From: an uncultured Candidatus Nitrosopumilus sp.
Lineage (GTDB): Archaea > Thermoproteota > Nitrososphaeria > Nitrososphaerales > Nitrosopumilaceae
Length of the DNA: 64,000 nt
Reading direction: 5' to 3'
Assembly (NCBI GenBank): GCA_951812655.1
Contig: OX638319.1
Location: forward strand, 806,001 to 870,000
Of the stretch, positions 26,395 to 35,447 are shown one piece after another; positions within the stretch are counted from its first letter, which is position 1; each line of letters begins with the position of its first letter. A program made the translations under genes and the position numbers. The notes under the pieces were generated by a model. That model did no database searches. It saw nothing but the letters and a program-made list of their open reading frames with translations, and was not told the DNA's origin.

Positions 26395-26862
26395 ATGGCT
26401 AATGCATACCTTGTTGTTAGAATTAAGGGTCAGGCTGATTGTCCGTATTGGGCAACAACCACGATGACTCTGTTAAAATTAGATAAAAAATATCGTGCAA
26501 CAATCTTGCCTGCCAAGGATAATACATTAGGAATGTTGAAAAAGGTCCAGCACTACGTTTCATGGATTGAAATAGATGCTTCTTTGGCAACTGAATTGGT
26601 AGATAAGAAGGCAAGAAAAGGTGGCTATCAAAAAGTTACCGCAGATGATCTTAAACAACTTGGATTTGCCAATGCTGAGGAATTGGGTTCTGCATTGGCT
26701 GAAGGCAAGGCGACTCTATCAAAACTAAAGCCTCTAAAACCTTGGTTTGCTTTAGCACCTCCAATACATGGATTCAAACGTAGTACAAAGAAATTATATG
26801 GTCAAAAAGGCATACTCGGACAGAATAAAGAACTTGATACTATAGTAAGGAGAATGATATAA
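26395..26862 (+). CDS. rpl30: 50S ribosomal protein L30
   Basis: A 155-residue L30 of the long archaeal/eukaryotic (L7) type. The ferredoxin-like core contains RIKGQADCPYWATTTMTLLKLDKK; the C-terminal extension ends in PIHGFKRSTKKLYGQKGILG. It is positioned between S5 and L15 as in other archaeal spectinomycin-type operons. Confidence 0.92.
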   Translation: MANAYLVVRIKGQADCPYWATTTMTLLKLDKKYRATILPAKDNTLGMLKKVQHYVSWIEIDASLATELVDKKARKGGYQKVTADDLKQLGFANAEELGSALAEGKATLSKLKPLKPWFALAPPIHGFKRSTKKLYGQKGILGQNKELDTIVRRMI

Positions 26863-26863
26863 A

Positions 26864-27289
26864 ATGGCATCTAGATTGCGAAAAACCCGACGACTTAGAG
26901 GTGGAAGACACATGGGATGGGGGCAAGTAGGTCAACATCGTGCCAGTGGTCATAAGGGTGGTTTAGGAATTACGGGTATGATGAAACATCATTGGAGTTC
27001 TACTTTAAAATATGAGCCAGATCACTATGGTCATGATTCTACTAAACCACCTCACCCAAATGTTACAAAAAAATGGACTAGTGTACGTGATCTAGACGAC
27101 TTGTTTACTAAGTTTGGTAAAGAAGAAGGAGGGAAAAAGATTGTTGATCTTGAAAGTGCTGGATATGAAAAACTCCTTGGCGGCGGAAAAGTGACTAACA
27201 CATATTCCGTTAAAGTCCCACAATTTACAGCCTCTGCAGAAGAGAAACTCAAAGCTGTTGGGGGAGAGGTGTTATCTGATAATGGCTGA
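26864..27289 (+). CDS. rpl15: 50S ribosomal protein L15
   Basis: A 141-residue L15 (L27a family). The N-terminal basic segment with RGGRHMGWGQVGQHRASGHKGG and the later VDLESAGYEKLLGGGKV are diagnostic. It is an early assembly protein of the large subunit. The gene overlaps the secY start by 8 nt. Confidence 0.92.
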   Translation: MASRLRKTRRLRGGRHMGWGQVGQHRASGHKGGLGITGMMKHHWSSTLKYEPDHYGHDSTKPPHPNVTKKWTSVRDLDDLFTKFGKEEGGKKIVDLESAGYEKLLGGGKVTNTYSVKVPQFTASAEEKLKAVGGEVLSDNG

Positions 27290-28712
27290 AGGTAGCGTTA
27301 CTACTATTATTCGAAAGATTGTTTTCAAGGCTGAACCGTATCTTCCTCAGGTACCAAAACCCAAAAAGAAAATTCCTCTTCAAATTAGATTGCTTTGGTG
27401 TGGAATAGCATTACTTATCTACATGATCATGGGCCAAACCCCTTTGTTTGGAGCCAGTGCACCCGCGTTCGACTTTCTTGCATTTGCTAGAGTAATTTTT
27501 GCATCACAACAGGGTACTTTGGTAGAATTGGGGATAGGGCCCATAGTCACTGCTGGACTCTTGATGCAATTGCTGAGAGGTTCTGATATTCTTAAGTTTG
27601 ATTTTAAGAAACCTGAAGAACGAGGAATTTTCCAAACGGCAACCAAGCTGGTAACATATGTTGTAATTGTTGCAGAATCTATTGTATATGCGATTGCAGT
27701 TTATGGTCCAGGTGTAACTGAACCCTATGTCTTGTATGTGTTGATTGGCCAGCTCATGGCAGCGTCAATAATTATCATGTTTTTGGATGAGCTGATACAA
27801 AAGGGATGGGGCCTTGGCAGTGGAATCAGTTTGTTCATTATGGCAGGTGTTGCTCAACAAATTCTTTGGAGCATGTTCAGTCCTCTGCCAGCAGGGGACG
27901 GGGGGACTATTGGAATCATTCCATATATCGTTCAATCATTTATGGCAGGTGATGTCTCGCAAATTCTGTTCCGTTCGAATTCGCTACCGAGTATCTTTGG
28001 ATTGTGTCTTACTGCGGGTATACTGCTCATATTGGTATTCACACAAGGCATGAAAATTGAAATTCCAATCGTCTCGACAAAATACAGAGGCTTTTCTGCA
28101 GTTTATCCCATAAAATTGATGTATGTCTCAAATATTCCTGTCATATTGGCTTCTGCTTTAACTGCAAATGCCGTTTTCATTTTCCAAATGCTGTGGGCAA
28201 ACATGAACCCGCGTAACAACAATTTCTTCATGAATTTCGTTGCTCAATTTGATCCAACCAGTCCTTCAACCCCTATTGGCGGTCTCATCTATTACATCAC
28301 TCCTCCTAGAGGTCTAGACGTTGTGGCTTTAGATCCTATGCGTGCTGTTGGATATGTCTTGTTCATGATTGGAATTGTGGTTGTATTTGGAAGACTGTGG
28401 GTGGAACTTGGCGGTTTATCCCCAAAGAGTGCAGCACAGAATTTGCTTGATGCAGATGTACAGATTCCTGGATTTAGAAGATCAAATAAACCCGTTGAGG
28501 CATTACTAAACAAGTACATTCCTTCTGTCACAATTATCGGTTCAATGATCTTAGGTCTTCTTGCAGGAGTATCTGATGTTCTTGGAGTCTTTGGTTCCGG
28601 AATTGGAGTTTTGCTTATGGTTGACATACTGATTAATTACTATACGCAATTGGTTAGAGAACAAGTAGAAGTCGTCATGCCGCGTTTGGGTGCTATGCTT
28701 GGCAGAAAGTAA
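27282..28712 (+). CDS. secY: Preprotein translocase subunit SecY/Sec61 alpha
   Basis: A 476-residue membrane protein with about ten transmembrane helices. The plug/pore-ring region near residues 50-75 and the cytoplasmic loop between helices 8 and 9 (near RNNNFF) can be seen. It forms the protein-conducting channel with SecE (encoded here at 15559). ATG 27282 gives MAEGSVTTIIRKIV; a longer reading lies inside L15. It is followed by adenylate kinase, the usual archaeal order. Confidence 0.95.
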   Translation: MAEGSVTTIIRKIVFKAEPYLPQVPKPKKKIPLQIRLLWCGIALLIYMIMGQTPLFGASAPAFDFLAFARVIFASQQGTLVELGIGPIVTAGLLMQLLRGSDILKFDFKKPEERGIFQTATKLVTYVVIVAESIVYAIAVYGPGVTEPYVLYVLIGQLMAASIIIMFLDELIQKGWGLGSGISLFIMAGVAQQILWSMFSPLPAGDGGTIGIIPYIVQSFMAGDVSQILFRSNSLPSIFGLCLTAGILLILVFTQGMKIEIPIVSTKYRGFSAVYPIKLMYVSNIPVILASALTANAVFIFQMLWANMNPRNNNFFMNFVAQFDPTSPSTPIGGLIYYITPPRGLDVVALDPMRAVGYVLFMIGIVVVFGRLWVELGGLSPKSAAQNLLDADVQIPGFRRSNKPVEALLNKYIPSVTIIGSMILGLLAGVSDVLGVFGSGIGVLLMVDILINYYTQLVREQVEVVMPRLGAMLGRK

Positions 28713-29277
28713 GAAAATCGTAATGGTGGGAATTCCCGGCGTTGGAAAAACCACTCTCTTGTCCGAAATGGTTGAAATTCTAAAGAATCATGAAAGGAAT
28801 GTGTGTATGATTAGCTATGGGACATTGATGTTTGAGGTTGCAAAAGAAAACGGCATAACCGATAGAGATCAATTGAGGAAGCTACCCGTTTCTAAACAAC
28901 AGCATTTTCAAAAAATTGCCGCTGAAAAAATCACTGCTCATGATGAAGAAATCATAATAATTGACACCCACGCATTTATCAATTCTCCTGAGGGATATTA
29001 TCCCGGATTGCCTGAGCATGTTCTAAAAATAATCAAACCTACCAACTTTGTTTCAGTTTCAGCAAAGCCTGAAGAAATCTATAATCGAAGAATGAAGGAT
29101 GATACTCGAAATAGAGACAAAATCACTCTTGCCAACATTAAAAAAGAATTAGACGTTCAATCAGGCATGATTTCTTCATGTGCCGTGATTACCGGTGCAC
29201 CTGTACGACATGTTCTGAATCATGAGGGAAAGGTTGATGAAGCAGCTGCCAAAATCATTAGTGCAATAGGACTGTAA
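28699..29277 (+). CDS. adkA: Archaeal adenylate kinase
   Basis: A protein of about 192 residues with P-loop GIPGVGKTT (11-19) and the archaeal-type adenylate kinase plan without a zinc lid. It balances ATP, ADP and AMP. I prefer TTG 28699, which yields MAESKKIVMVG; GTG 28690 or ATG 28723 are alternatives, the latter removing the first strand of the nucleotide fold. All candidates overlap or abut the secY end, so expression is coupled. Confidence 0.87.
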   Translation: MAESKKIVMVGIPGVGKTTLLSEMVEILKNHERNVCMISYGTLMFEVAKENGITDRDQLRKLPVSKQQHFQKIAAEKITAHDEEIIIIDTHAFINSPEGYYPGLPEHVLKIIKPTNFVSVSAKPEEIYNRRMKDDTRNRDKITLANIKKELDVQSGMISSCAVITGAPVRHVLNHEGKVDEAAAKIISAIGL

Positions 29278-29280
29278 AAA

Positions 29281-29907
29281 ATGGATTTTAACTTTATTTT
29301 ATTATTTATTGACTCCATCCCGCTGCAATTTGAATTTCTTAGTGGGGAGCGAATGAGGCTGGGTTCTGATGACCCTATAGTAAAGGGACTGATTCTTTCA
29401 ATGTTTGCTGTATCTGGATTTGGAATTCTTTTGAATATTTTCAATTCTGCGGTTAGAAAGAAGATGGTTGATCAAGTCAAGCTAAAACGAATAATGAAAG
29501 AGACTAGGGGATGGCAAAAAGAAAGAATGGCCGCTATGAGAGCTAAGGATCAGGCCAAAATTGCTGAATTAAGTAAAAAATCCTCGTACATGAACAAAAT
29601 GTCTATGGAAATGATGCAGATGAATATGCGACCTATGATGATCACTTTTGTACCACTGATATTGATATTTTATCTTGTCCTACCACAATTGTTTACCTAT
29701 ACGGTAGCAATATCGCCAATCCCGCTAAATGTAATTCCTGGAGAAATGTTCCAACTTACATGTTCTGCAGAACAGGCTTTAGAAGAAGGTCACGAATGCT
29801 TTGGTCAAGAAAACGCATTGTTTCTTTGGGCCTGGTATTTCCTTTCATCCATTGCGTTTAGTGGAATTATTATGAGACTTACCAAAACATCCATGGATCT
29901 AGGTTGA
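29281..29907 (+). CDS. DUF106 membrane protein (EMC3/TMCO1-like insertase)
   Basis: A 208-residue protein with three membrane helices, near residues 37-57, 117-143 and 180-200. Between the first two lies a basic, methionine-rich cytoplasmic coiled coil (KRIMKETRGWQKERMAAMRAK to MEMMQMNMRP). This matches the DUF106 family, related to Oxa1/YidC, EMC3 and TMCO1, which insert membrane proteins. Its place after secY and adkA is conserved in archaea and supports a role with the translocon. Confidence 0.85.
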   Translation: MDFNFILLFIDSIPLQFEFLSGERMRLGSDDPIVKGLILSMFAVSGFGILLNIFNSAVRKKMVDQVKLKRIMKETRGWQKERMAAMRAKDQAKIAELSKKSSYMNKMSMEMMQMNMRPMMITFVPLILIFYLVLPQLFTYTVAISPIPLNVIPGEMFQLTCSAEQALEEGHECFGQENALFLWAWYFLSSIAFSGIIMRLTKTSMDLG

Positions 29908-30464
29908 CAAAATCAATTGTTATCTCTGGTCCTCCTGCAGTGGGCAAAACAACTGTGGCCAAAGGATTGGCTGAAGAGTTTCAATTACAGTATCTGAGTG
30001 GCGGTGATGTGTTAAAAGAAATGGCCAGCGAACAGGGATTTAATTCTAAGGGTGACGATTGGTGGGACACTGCAGATGGCATGAAATTTTTAAATCAACG
30101 TGAACAAAATCCTGAGTTTGACAGGAAACTTGACAAAAAACTATCTGCGTTGTTTGATGAAGGAGGAATGGTGATCACTAGTTACACATTGCCATGGCTA
30201 ATCAAAGATGGTATTCGAATTTGGCTGGAGGGTTCTCATGAAAGTAGTACTAACAGAATGCAAAATCGTGATCACATGAGTTCTGAAGATGCATTTAAGA
30301 TAACCCAAGAACGATTTGATAAGAACAAAGCACTATACAAAAATCTCTATGATTTTGATTTCGGATATGATGAATCTATTTTTGACTTGATGATTAACAC
30401 TGATGATCTTTCAGCAAAACAAGTAATTGAAGTGACAAAAGAGACTGTGAGAAATATGCTATGA
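29904..30464 (+). CDS. cmk: Cytidylate kinase
   Basis: A 186-residue kinase with P-loop GPPAVGKTT (residues 9-17) and the short archaeal CMP kinase layout, including SGGDVLKEMASEQG near residue 31. It phosphorylates CMP/dCMP. The TTG start overlaps the DUF106 stop and its end overlaps cbf5 by 4 nt. The DWWDTADG insertion near residue 50 is acidic and aromatic, which I have not seen described; a broader nucleotide specificity cannot be excluded. Confidence 0.82.
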   Translation: MTKSIVISGPPAVGKTTVAKGLAEEFQLQYLSGGDVLKEMASEQGFNSKGDDWWDTADGMKFLNQREQNPEFDRKLDKKLSALFDEGGMVITSYTLPWLIKDGIRIWLEGSHESSTNRMQNRDHMSSEDAFKITQERFDKNKALYKNLYDFDFGYDESIFDLMINTDDLSAKQVIEVTKETVRNML

Positions 30465-31462
30465 CTCTAAAACAGCTTGAAAATTTGATTGAGATTGATC
30501 AGGACATCACTGATGATGCGTATGGAACGTATTACAACAAGAGAACCATCGAACAATTACTGAATTATGGGATAATTCTATTGGACAAACCTCCTGGTCC
30601 TACAAGTCATGAAACCGTGGCTTGGACAAAACGTCTGTTGAAACTTCCAAAAATAGGTCACAGTGGAACCCTGGATCCTCAAGTTTCCGGTGTCTTGCCT
30701 TTGGGATTGGGTGAGGCAACAAAGGCTTTGGGCGTTTTACTTTATGGTCCAAAAGAATATCATGCATTGGGAAGAGTTCATTCGCTTCCGTCCAAAGAAA
30801 AACTCGATGAAATCATCGAAATGTTCAGAGGTGAAATTTTCCAAAAACCTCCTCAACGTTCGGCAGTTGTCAGACAAACTAGAACACGAACCATCTATGA
30901 ATTTGAAGTTCTGGAGCAAAAAGAAAGGTTGCTGTTGACCCGGATTCTCTGTGAATCTGGAACTTATGTTAGAAAATTATATTATGATGTCGGTGAGGTT
31001 CTTGGACCTGGGGCGACCATGATTGAGCTAAGACGAACAAGGGTGGATCAGTTCTATGAAAAAGACGGATTGGTCACATTACACGAACTTGCTGATGCGT
31101 TTGCATTGTGGGATGAGAAAAAAGATGATAGTAAACTGATGAAAATAATCAAACCCGTGGAATTCGCTTTCAGTGAACTCAAATCCGTAATAATTCGTGA
31201 TTCTGCGGTTGATGCTTTATGTCACGGTGCACAGCTAGCAATTCCTGGAATATTGAAAATTTCGCCCAATCTCAAAAAGGGTGACATTGTTGGAGTTTAC
31301 ACTCAAAAAGGAGAGGTTGTAGCATTAGCCGAGTCAACAATGTCCGAAGAAGAAATTCGTGATGCTGTCAAGGGATATGCTTTTGAAACGAAGAGGTTGA
31401 TAATGGCTCCTGACACTTATCCAAAAAAGTGGAGATCGAGTCCATCGCCTCCAAAGAATTAA
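30461..31462 (+). CDS. cbf5: tRNA/rRNA pseudouridine synthase Cbf5 (TruB family)
   Basis: A 333-residue Cbf5 with catalytic Asp72 in the GTLDPQ motif and a C-terminal PUA domain (about residues 240-320). In archaea it is the catalytic subunit of H/ACA RNPs and can also modify U55 of tRNA alone. It closes the secY-adk-DUF106-cmk-cbf5 run. The H/ACA partners Nop10, Gar1 and L7Ae are not in the window. Confidence 0.93.
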   Translation: MTLKQLENLIEIDQDITDDAYGTYYNKRTIEQLLNYGIILLDKPPGPTSHETVAWTKRLLKLPKIGHSGTLDPQVSGVLPLGLGEATKALGVLLYGPKEYHALGRVHSLPSKEKLDEIIEMFRGEIFQKPPQRSAVVRQTRTRTIYEFEVLEQKERLLLTRILCESGTYVRKLYYDVGEVLGPGATMIELRRTRVDQFYEKDGLVTLHELADAFALWDEKKDDSKLMKIIKPVEFAFSELKSVIIRDSAVDALCHGAQLAIPGILKISPNLKKGDIVGVYTQKGEVVALAESTMSEEEIRDAVKGYAFETKRLIMAPDTYPKKWRSSPSPPKN

Positions 31463-31488
31463 AGAATCAAGAAATAATCTCAAAATAG

Positions 31489-31935
31489 TTGTTAGCAAAA
31501 AGTTTGGTGCTGTTCATTGGATTTGGCGTGGTTGCCGGTCTGGCATTTGGCATCTATCTAATTGATGTAAAAAGTAACAGTCAGCTTGTTTATGTCGAGG
31601 GCTCTTCTGTATCTATAGTAACTGAAAAGTCAGATTTTAAAAAAAATGAAGATATATCTATTAGAATTATTAATTCTGGTACTACCTCTTTGACTTTTTC
31701 TGATACGTCTTACGGTCTAAGGATAACTGGACTGTCTGGAATCTTGATGTATGCTCCGGTTGTCTCTGATGTTGCATCCAGTTTAGAACCTGGCGATGAA
31801 ATTAGTTTTACATGGGATCAAATTAAGAATGATGGAGATGAAGCGTTGGAAGGCCTCTATAAGATATCTGTTAAAGGTATAGATGAATTGGAAAATAACG
31901 TAGAACATTCTATCACTGTGACAATTTGGAAATAG
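31489..31935 (+). CDS. Membrane-anchored beta-sandwich protein, function unknown
   Basis: A 148-residue protein with TTG start. Residues 4-24 form one hydrophobic helix; the rest is a predicted all-beta domain of immunoglobulin type (DISIRIINSGTTSLTFSDTSYGLRI; EPGDEISFTWDQ; GLYKISVKG), resembling intracellular proteinase inhibitor (BsuPI)-like sandwiches. The domain should face the outside of the cell. It starts 26 nt after cbf5, perhaps on the same transcript. No catalytic residue is suggested. Confidence 0.68.
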   Translation: MLAKSLVLFIGFGVVAGLAFGIYLIDVKSNSQLVYVEGSSVSIVTEKSDFKKNEDISIRIINSGTTSLTFSDTSYGLRITGLSGILMYAPVVSDVASSLEPGDEISFTWDQIKNDGDEALEGLYKISVKGIDELENNVEHSITVTIWK

Positions 31936-31959
31936 TTTACGCGTTGTAAAATAACACAA

Positions 31960-31967
31960 TATATAAT
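31960..31967 (+). promoter_or_regulatory. TATA box of tRNA-Ser
   Basis: TATATAAT lies 36-43 nt before the tRNA 5' end, giving a short leader for RNase P to remove. Confidence 0.55.
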
Positions 31968-32002
31968 CACATTTTACTGTGTAATTTTGTCGTGAGACTT
32001 GT

Positions 32003-32100
32003 GCCGGGGTCGCCTAGCCTGGTAGGGCGCGCGCCTGGAAATTATTAACCATAAAGCGCGTTCTCGCAAGGGAACGGGAGTTCAAATCTCCCTCCCGGCG
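32003..32100 (+). tRNA. tRNA-Ser (GGA) with anticodon-loop intron
   Basis: Acceptor GCCGGGG/TCCCGGC, T arm GGGAG/CTCCC and a long type-II variable arm (TTCTC-GCAA-GGGAA region) identify a serine tRNA. The anticodon stem CGCGC/GCGCG encloses CTGGAA, a 14-nt intron (32041-32054) and A, so the anticodon is GGA and the intron is at 37/38. The mature length is 84 nt. Discriminator G, no encoded CCA, and a T6 run follows. Confidence 0.92.
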
Positions 32101-32188
32101 CTTTTTTAATTCAAACAAATCCAATTTTTGATTTCTAGCTGTTTGCCTAAATACATTAGTTTTTTTACGAAAGAAAAAGACCAGGAAC

Positions 32189-33247
32189 ATGAAAGATAAT
32201 TTGGAGTTGTCCGAAATCAGTCCTTCTGAATGGCTGTCTCTGAATCAGTTTTTCTTAAAGATGAAGCAGATTGATTCCCCTTGTGTATCCGTCTATTACC
32301 CGTATGGTAAAGGTAAGGACATGATCTCTTTGCTACGTGAAAGTAAAAGAAGTGAATCTTTTGAAAAAATTGAATCAAAAATTGAAAAGAGAATAATCGA
32401 GATCAAAGATAATCCTCCATCTGCTGGTAAATTCAGTAAGACTCTTTGCATTTTTGGCTGGATGGAAAACGGCAAGGTGAAAATCAAAGAAATTGGAACT
32501 TCAAAAAAATTACCCTATCTTTACATGATCAGTAAAAGACCATACGTCAAACCGTTTCGTGATATACTGAAAATCAACTATGACGTGTTGCTGATCACGC
32601 TTGATCAAAAGTCTGCGAGGATACAGAAGTTTCATGGCAATCAGATTACGCAAGAGTCCAGACTTAGAATTGATTTACAGGGGAGACACAAGAAGGGGGG
32701 ACAGAGTCAGGGAAGATTCCTGCGTGCAAGACAGACGAAAATTCACGTTTTCTTCAAAAAAATTGCCAACAAGGTAAGGACCATGGATTCGGGGTCTGAG
32801 GTGATTCTTTTGGGCGGGAACGGTCATGCAAAAACTGAATTCTATGGTGAACTTAACTCGGAATTGATGAAGAAATGCAGATTTGTAGAGGATCTGTCGT
32901 TCTCAACTTCGATGCAAGATATTCACGAAAAAATAATTCGTCATTTGTATCTGTATAGGAGAAAATACGTTGCTGAATTGATTGAGAGGTATGATCAACT
33001 GTTCAAGACTGGACTTACTGCCAAAAGAAACAATGTGATCTACAAGGCATTGGAAATTGGAGCCGTTGACACGCTAATTGTCTCTGCAAATTATCACGCA
33101 AATTCGAGGTTCAAAAACATTGTAAAGATGCTTGAGATTGCAGAAAACACTTCGTGCAAAATTGAGTTTGCATCTTCTCCAAAAATACTCGAAAGATTGA
33201 AAATTAATAATTCCGTGATGGCTTTGCTTCGATACAAAATAAAATAA
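32189..33247 (+). CDS. eRF1/Vms1-like protein with GGQ motif, no stop-codon-reading motif
   Basis: A 352-residue protein. Residues 165-178 (GRHKKGGQSQGRF) match the GGQ loop with which release factors hydrolyse peptidyl-tRNA. The preceding 130 residues resemble a shortened eRF1 domain 1, but I cannot find the NIKS or YxCxxxF elements used to read stop codons. The C-terminal part (about 210-352) resembles the eRF1/Pelota domain 3 fold. It is probably a Vms1-like peptidyl-tRNA hydrolase acting in ribosome rescue rather than termination. It is monocistronic, just downstream of tRNA-Ser. Confidence 0.75.
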   Translation: MKDNLELSEISPSEWLSLNQFFLKMKQIDSPCVSVYYPYGKGKDMISLLRESKRSESFEKIESKIEKRIIEIKDNPPSAGKFSKTLCIFGWMENGKVKIKEIGTSKKLPYLYMISKRPYVKPFRDILKINYDVLLITLDQKSARIQKFHGNQITQESRLRIDLQGRHKKGGQSQGRFLRARQTKIHVFFKKIANKVRTMDSGSEVILLGGNGHAKTEFYGELNSELMKKCRFVEDLSFSTSMQDIHEKIIRHLYLYRRKYVAELIERYDQLFKTGLTAKRNNVIYKALEIGAVDTLIVSANYHANSRFKNIVKMLEIAENTSCKIEFASSPKILERLKINNSVMALLRYKIK

Positions 33248-33330
33248 TTTTTCTATTTGAGCTCATGTGGGAACTATTTTGAAAAATTGATTTTGAATTT
33301 GCACTCGTCTTGAGATTATATGTGGATGAA

Positions 33331-34641
33331 CTATTGCTGCATCTTCTCTAATATGCTTGCAAATCTCCATGGCCCGCACTGCGCATCCTGTACTCCGTTG
33401 ACTAGCAGTCCTTTCTTGCTTAGTTGATCTATGATGTGTGCGGAAAAAGGCAATGCGCCGGTGGCTCCTGGTGAATTATAATTTAAAATGTGAAATGACG
33501 CCTCATCGTTTTCTAAAATCACGTCTGGTACAAATTTTCCATTCTCGTTTATCACTGATGATCTGATTCCCGCCGTTCCTCTTTTGACAATGCTGTCTGC
33601 ATCTATGCTTGGCAGGAACCTCTTCACCCTGTTGATCATTTTTGATTTTGAAATGGATGACTGGATTTCGTTAATCACCAGCTCTTGAAACTGTCTGTCC
33701 ATGATGGCCTTTCTTGCCCCCGAACTTAACATCTCTAGCATCTTTGGCACAAATTCCTTGATGTTTTCTGATTTGTTGTATCCGTATGGGCTAAACACCG
33801 GAACGGCATTTGGTCCCACCTCGCAACTTCCGTCAACTCTGATTATCCAATGAGGATCTAAGAAAGGATAGTCTGGGAATTCTGGTACCGAGTATACGCT
33901 TGTCTTTGTAAGGGACTTGTATTTTTTTGGAATTTTCCAATACTCTCCTCTGAAATGCACGTCTGTGAGGTTCTTTGCGATTCCCACCTCGTGAGCAATG
34001 TCCATCGATTCACCTCCTCCTGCGTTGATCATGTATTTTGCAAGAATTATGCGCCCATCGTCTAACTTGATGACCCATGAGTTGTTTTCTTTTTTAATTT
34101 CGATCACTCTGGAGTTTAACAGAAAATTTGTTCCGTTCTCTTTACTGTCTTTCATGACGGAACGAGTAAGCAAGGAATAATCCGTTGAGCCATCCTTGTA
34201 AACCTGCAGGGCTGCTTGACATCTTATTTCAGGTTCTGTCTTTTCTAGTTCTTCATGACTTACCATCTTGATGTCGCTGTCATCTAGACCGTTTCGTTTT
34301 CCCCATTTTAGATATTTTTCGAGAACTTTGATGCCTTTTTCATCTAATGCAACTTCGATCACTCCGTCTTTTTTAAATGGCAGGTTTCTTAATTTCGCAT
34401 ACTCTTCCCACATGTCGTAACCGTGAAATGCAGCCTTTGCAAACAACTTTTTCTTATCTGGATTGTACAGGTATGGGGCATGAACTTTCCCTGTATTTCT
34501 TCCGCTCGTGTGAAATGCAACTCTGCTAGCTTGTTCTATGACTGCTATTTTTCTTGACTTGTTTAGACATGAAAGAAAATACGAGATCGAAGTTCCAAGA
34601 ATCCCTCCTCCGATTATCACAATGTCAAACTTATGTGCCAG
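33331..34641 (-). CDS. FAD-dependent 2-hydroxyacid (L-2-hydroxyglutarate-like) dehydrogenase
   Basis: A DAO-family flavoprotein of about 430 residues. The dinucleotide motif IIGGGILGTS opens it, followed by SGRNTGKVHAPYLYNP, which fits LhgO-type L-2-hydroxyglutarate oxidases. The first normal start (GTG 34620) cuts off most of the first beta strand. Reading back, KFDIV and a CTG codon at 34641 precede the motif before any stop, so I give the longer form with CTG as tentative start. Reaction: oxidation of a 2-hydroxyacid, electrons probably to the quinone pool. Substrate inferred only. Confidence 0.72.
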   Translation of the reverse strand: MAHKFDIVIIGGGILGTSISYFLSCLNKSRKIAVIEQASRVAFHTSGRNTGKVHAPYLYNPDKKKLFAKAAFHGYDMWEEYAKLRNLPFKKDGVIEVALDEKGIKVLEKYLKWGKRNGLDDSDIKMVSHEELEKTEPEIRCQAALQVYKDGSTDYSLLTRSVMKDSKENGTNFLLNSRVIEIKKENNSWVIKLDDGRIILAKYMINAGGGESMDIAHEVGIAKNLTDVHFRGEYWKIPKKYKSLTKTSVYSVPEFPDYPFLDPHWIIRVDGSCEVGPNAVPVFSPYGYNKSENIKEFVPKMLEMLSSGARKAIMDRQFQELVINEIQSSISKSKMINRVKRFLPSIDADSIVKRGTAGIRSSVINENGKFVPDVILENDEASFHILNYNSPGATGALPFSAHIIDQLSKKGLLVNGVQDAQCGPWRFASILEKMQQ

Positions 34642-34729
34642 TTGATTTCACTCTTCACTGTTCTTAGTTGATAATAAATCACATCTGTCACAATCAAGGT
34701 TAATATCTGATAAAATTTCTTTTCTAAAC

Positions 34730-35011
34730 ATGTTACCTGACAAGTGTTCAGTGGCTGAAGAAGGTAAGCCGTGTGTAAATCCTCCTCAATTCATTGTATC
34801 TATTGTTTCAGGCAATGATGAATACATGGTTGGATTGACGTGTCAAAAACACAAACATATCGTATCTGGAAAAATTGGAATTTTGCAAAATGAGGGCAAG
34901 ATGCATGATGGAAAAGTTAGTTTCTCACCTGTAAAAGCAGTTGGAACTGATTGTATACATGGCGATGCTGATGACTTTGTACAAATAGACATGACTCATC
35001 CAAAAAATTGA
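34730..35011 (+). CDS. Small protein with possible Cys/His metal site, unknown
   Basis: A 93-residue protein. Cysteines 6 and 15 and the later TCQKHKH group could bind one metal ion, as in small treble-clef folds, but the spacing does not match a family that I know. The rest is beta-rich. It starts 89 nt upstream-divergent from the flavoprotein gene and precedes another unknown by 23 nt. Confidence 0.6.
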   Translation: MLPDKCSVAEEGKPCVNPPQFIVSIVSGNDEYMVGLTCQKHKHIVSGKIGILQNEGKMHDGKVSFSPVKAVGTDCIHGDADDFVQIDMTHPKN

Positions 35012-35034
35012 AATATTTTTGAATTTAACTATTC

Positions 35035-35412
35035 TTGTTGCTTCTTGAAATATTGTCAGATCTGGTCAAGATTGATGACTTGTTGCTAATTGTAAAAAAC
35101 GGGAGTGCAATCAGTGAGATCAGAAGTGATTCCATGAGCATCAGGCAAAAAGAAAAATGGATCACGATCGGTGACAATGACGGTCCGGCACATATGCATA
35201 TCAATTCGGAATTAATCAGATCTGCAGAGTTTGTCCAAGAACAGAAACCTGAACGTATAAGCTTCAGCGTTAGGTTCTATGATGAATATGTTCAACGTGT
35301 CCTTGCTGCATTTTTTACAAAAATGTATGACGCTGACAAAAAATTAATTTCTTCAAGAAAAATGATCTATGATGAACTGAACCAAAAATATGGTTCTAAA
35401 ATTAAATTATAA
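35035..35412 (+). CDS. Hypothetical protein
   Basis: A 125-residue soluble protein with TTG start. It begins with a helical segment, then beta strands around KWITIGDNDGPAHMHIN and a helical C-terminus with a basic end. The DGPAHMHIN segment recalls heme-carrier (HutX/ChuX) or cupin-type folds, but I cannot make a confident match. It follows the Cys/His protein in the same direction and may form a two-gene unit with it. Confidence 0.6.
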   Translation: MLLLEILSDLVKIDDLLLIVKNGSAISEIRSDSMSIRQKEKWITIGDNDGPAHMHINSELIRSAEFVQEQKPERISFSVRFYDEYVQRVLAAFFTKMYDADKKLISSRKMIYDELNQKYGSKIKL

Positions 35413-35447
35413 AAAAACCCTATCTGAAAAAGACAAGGAGAAAAATA

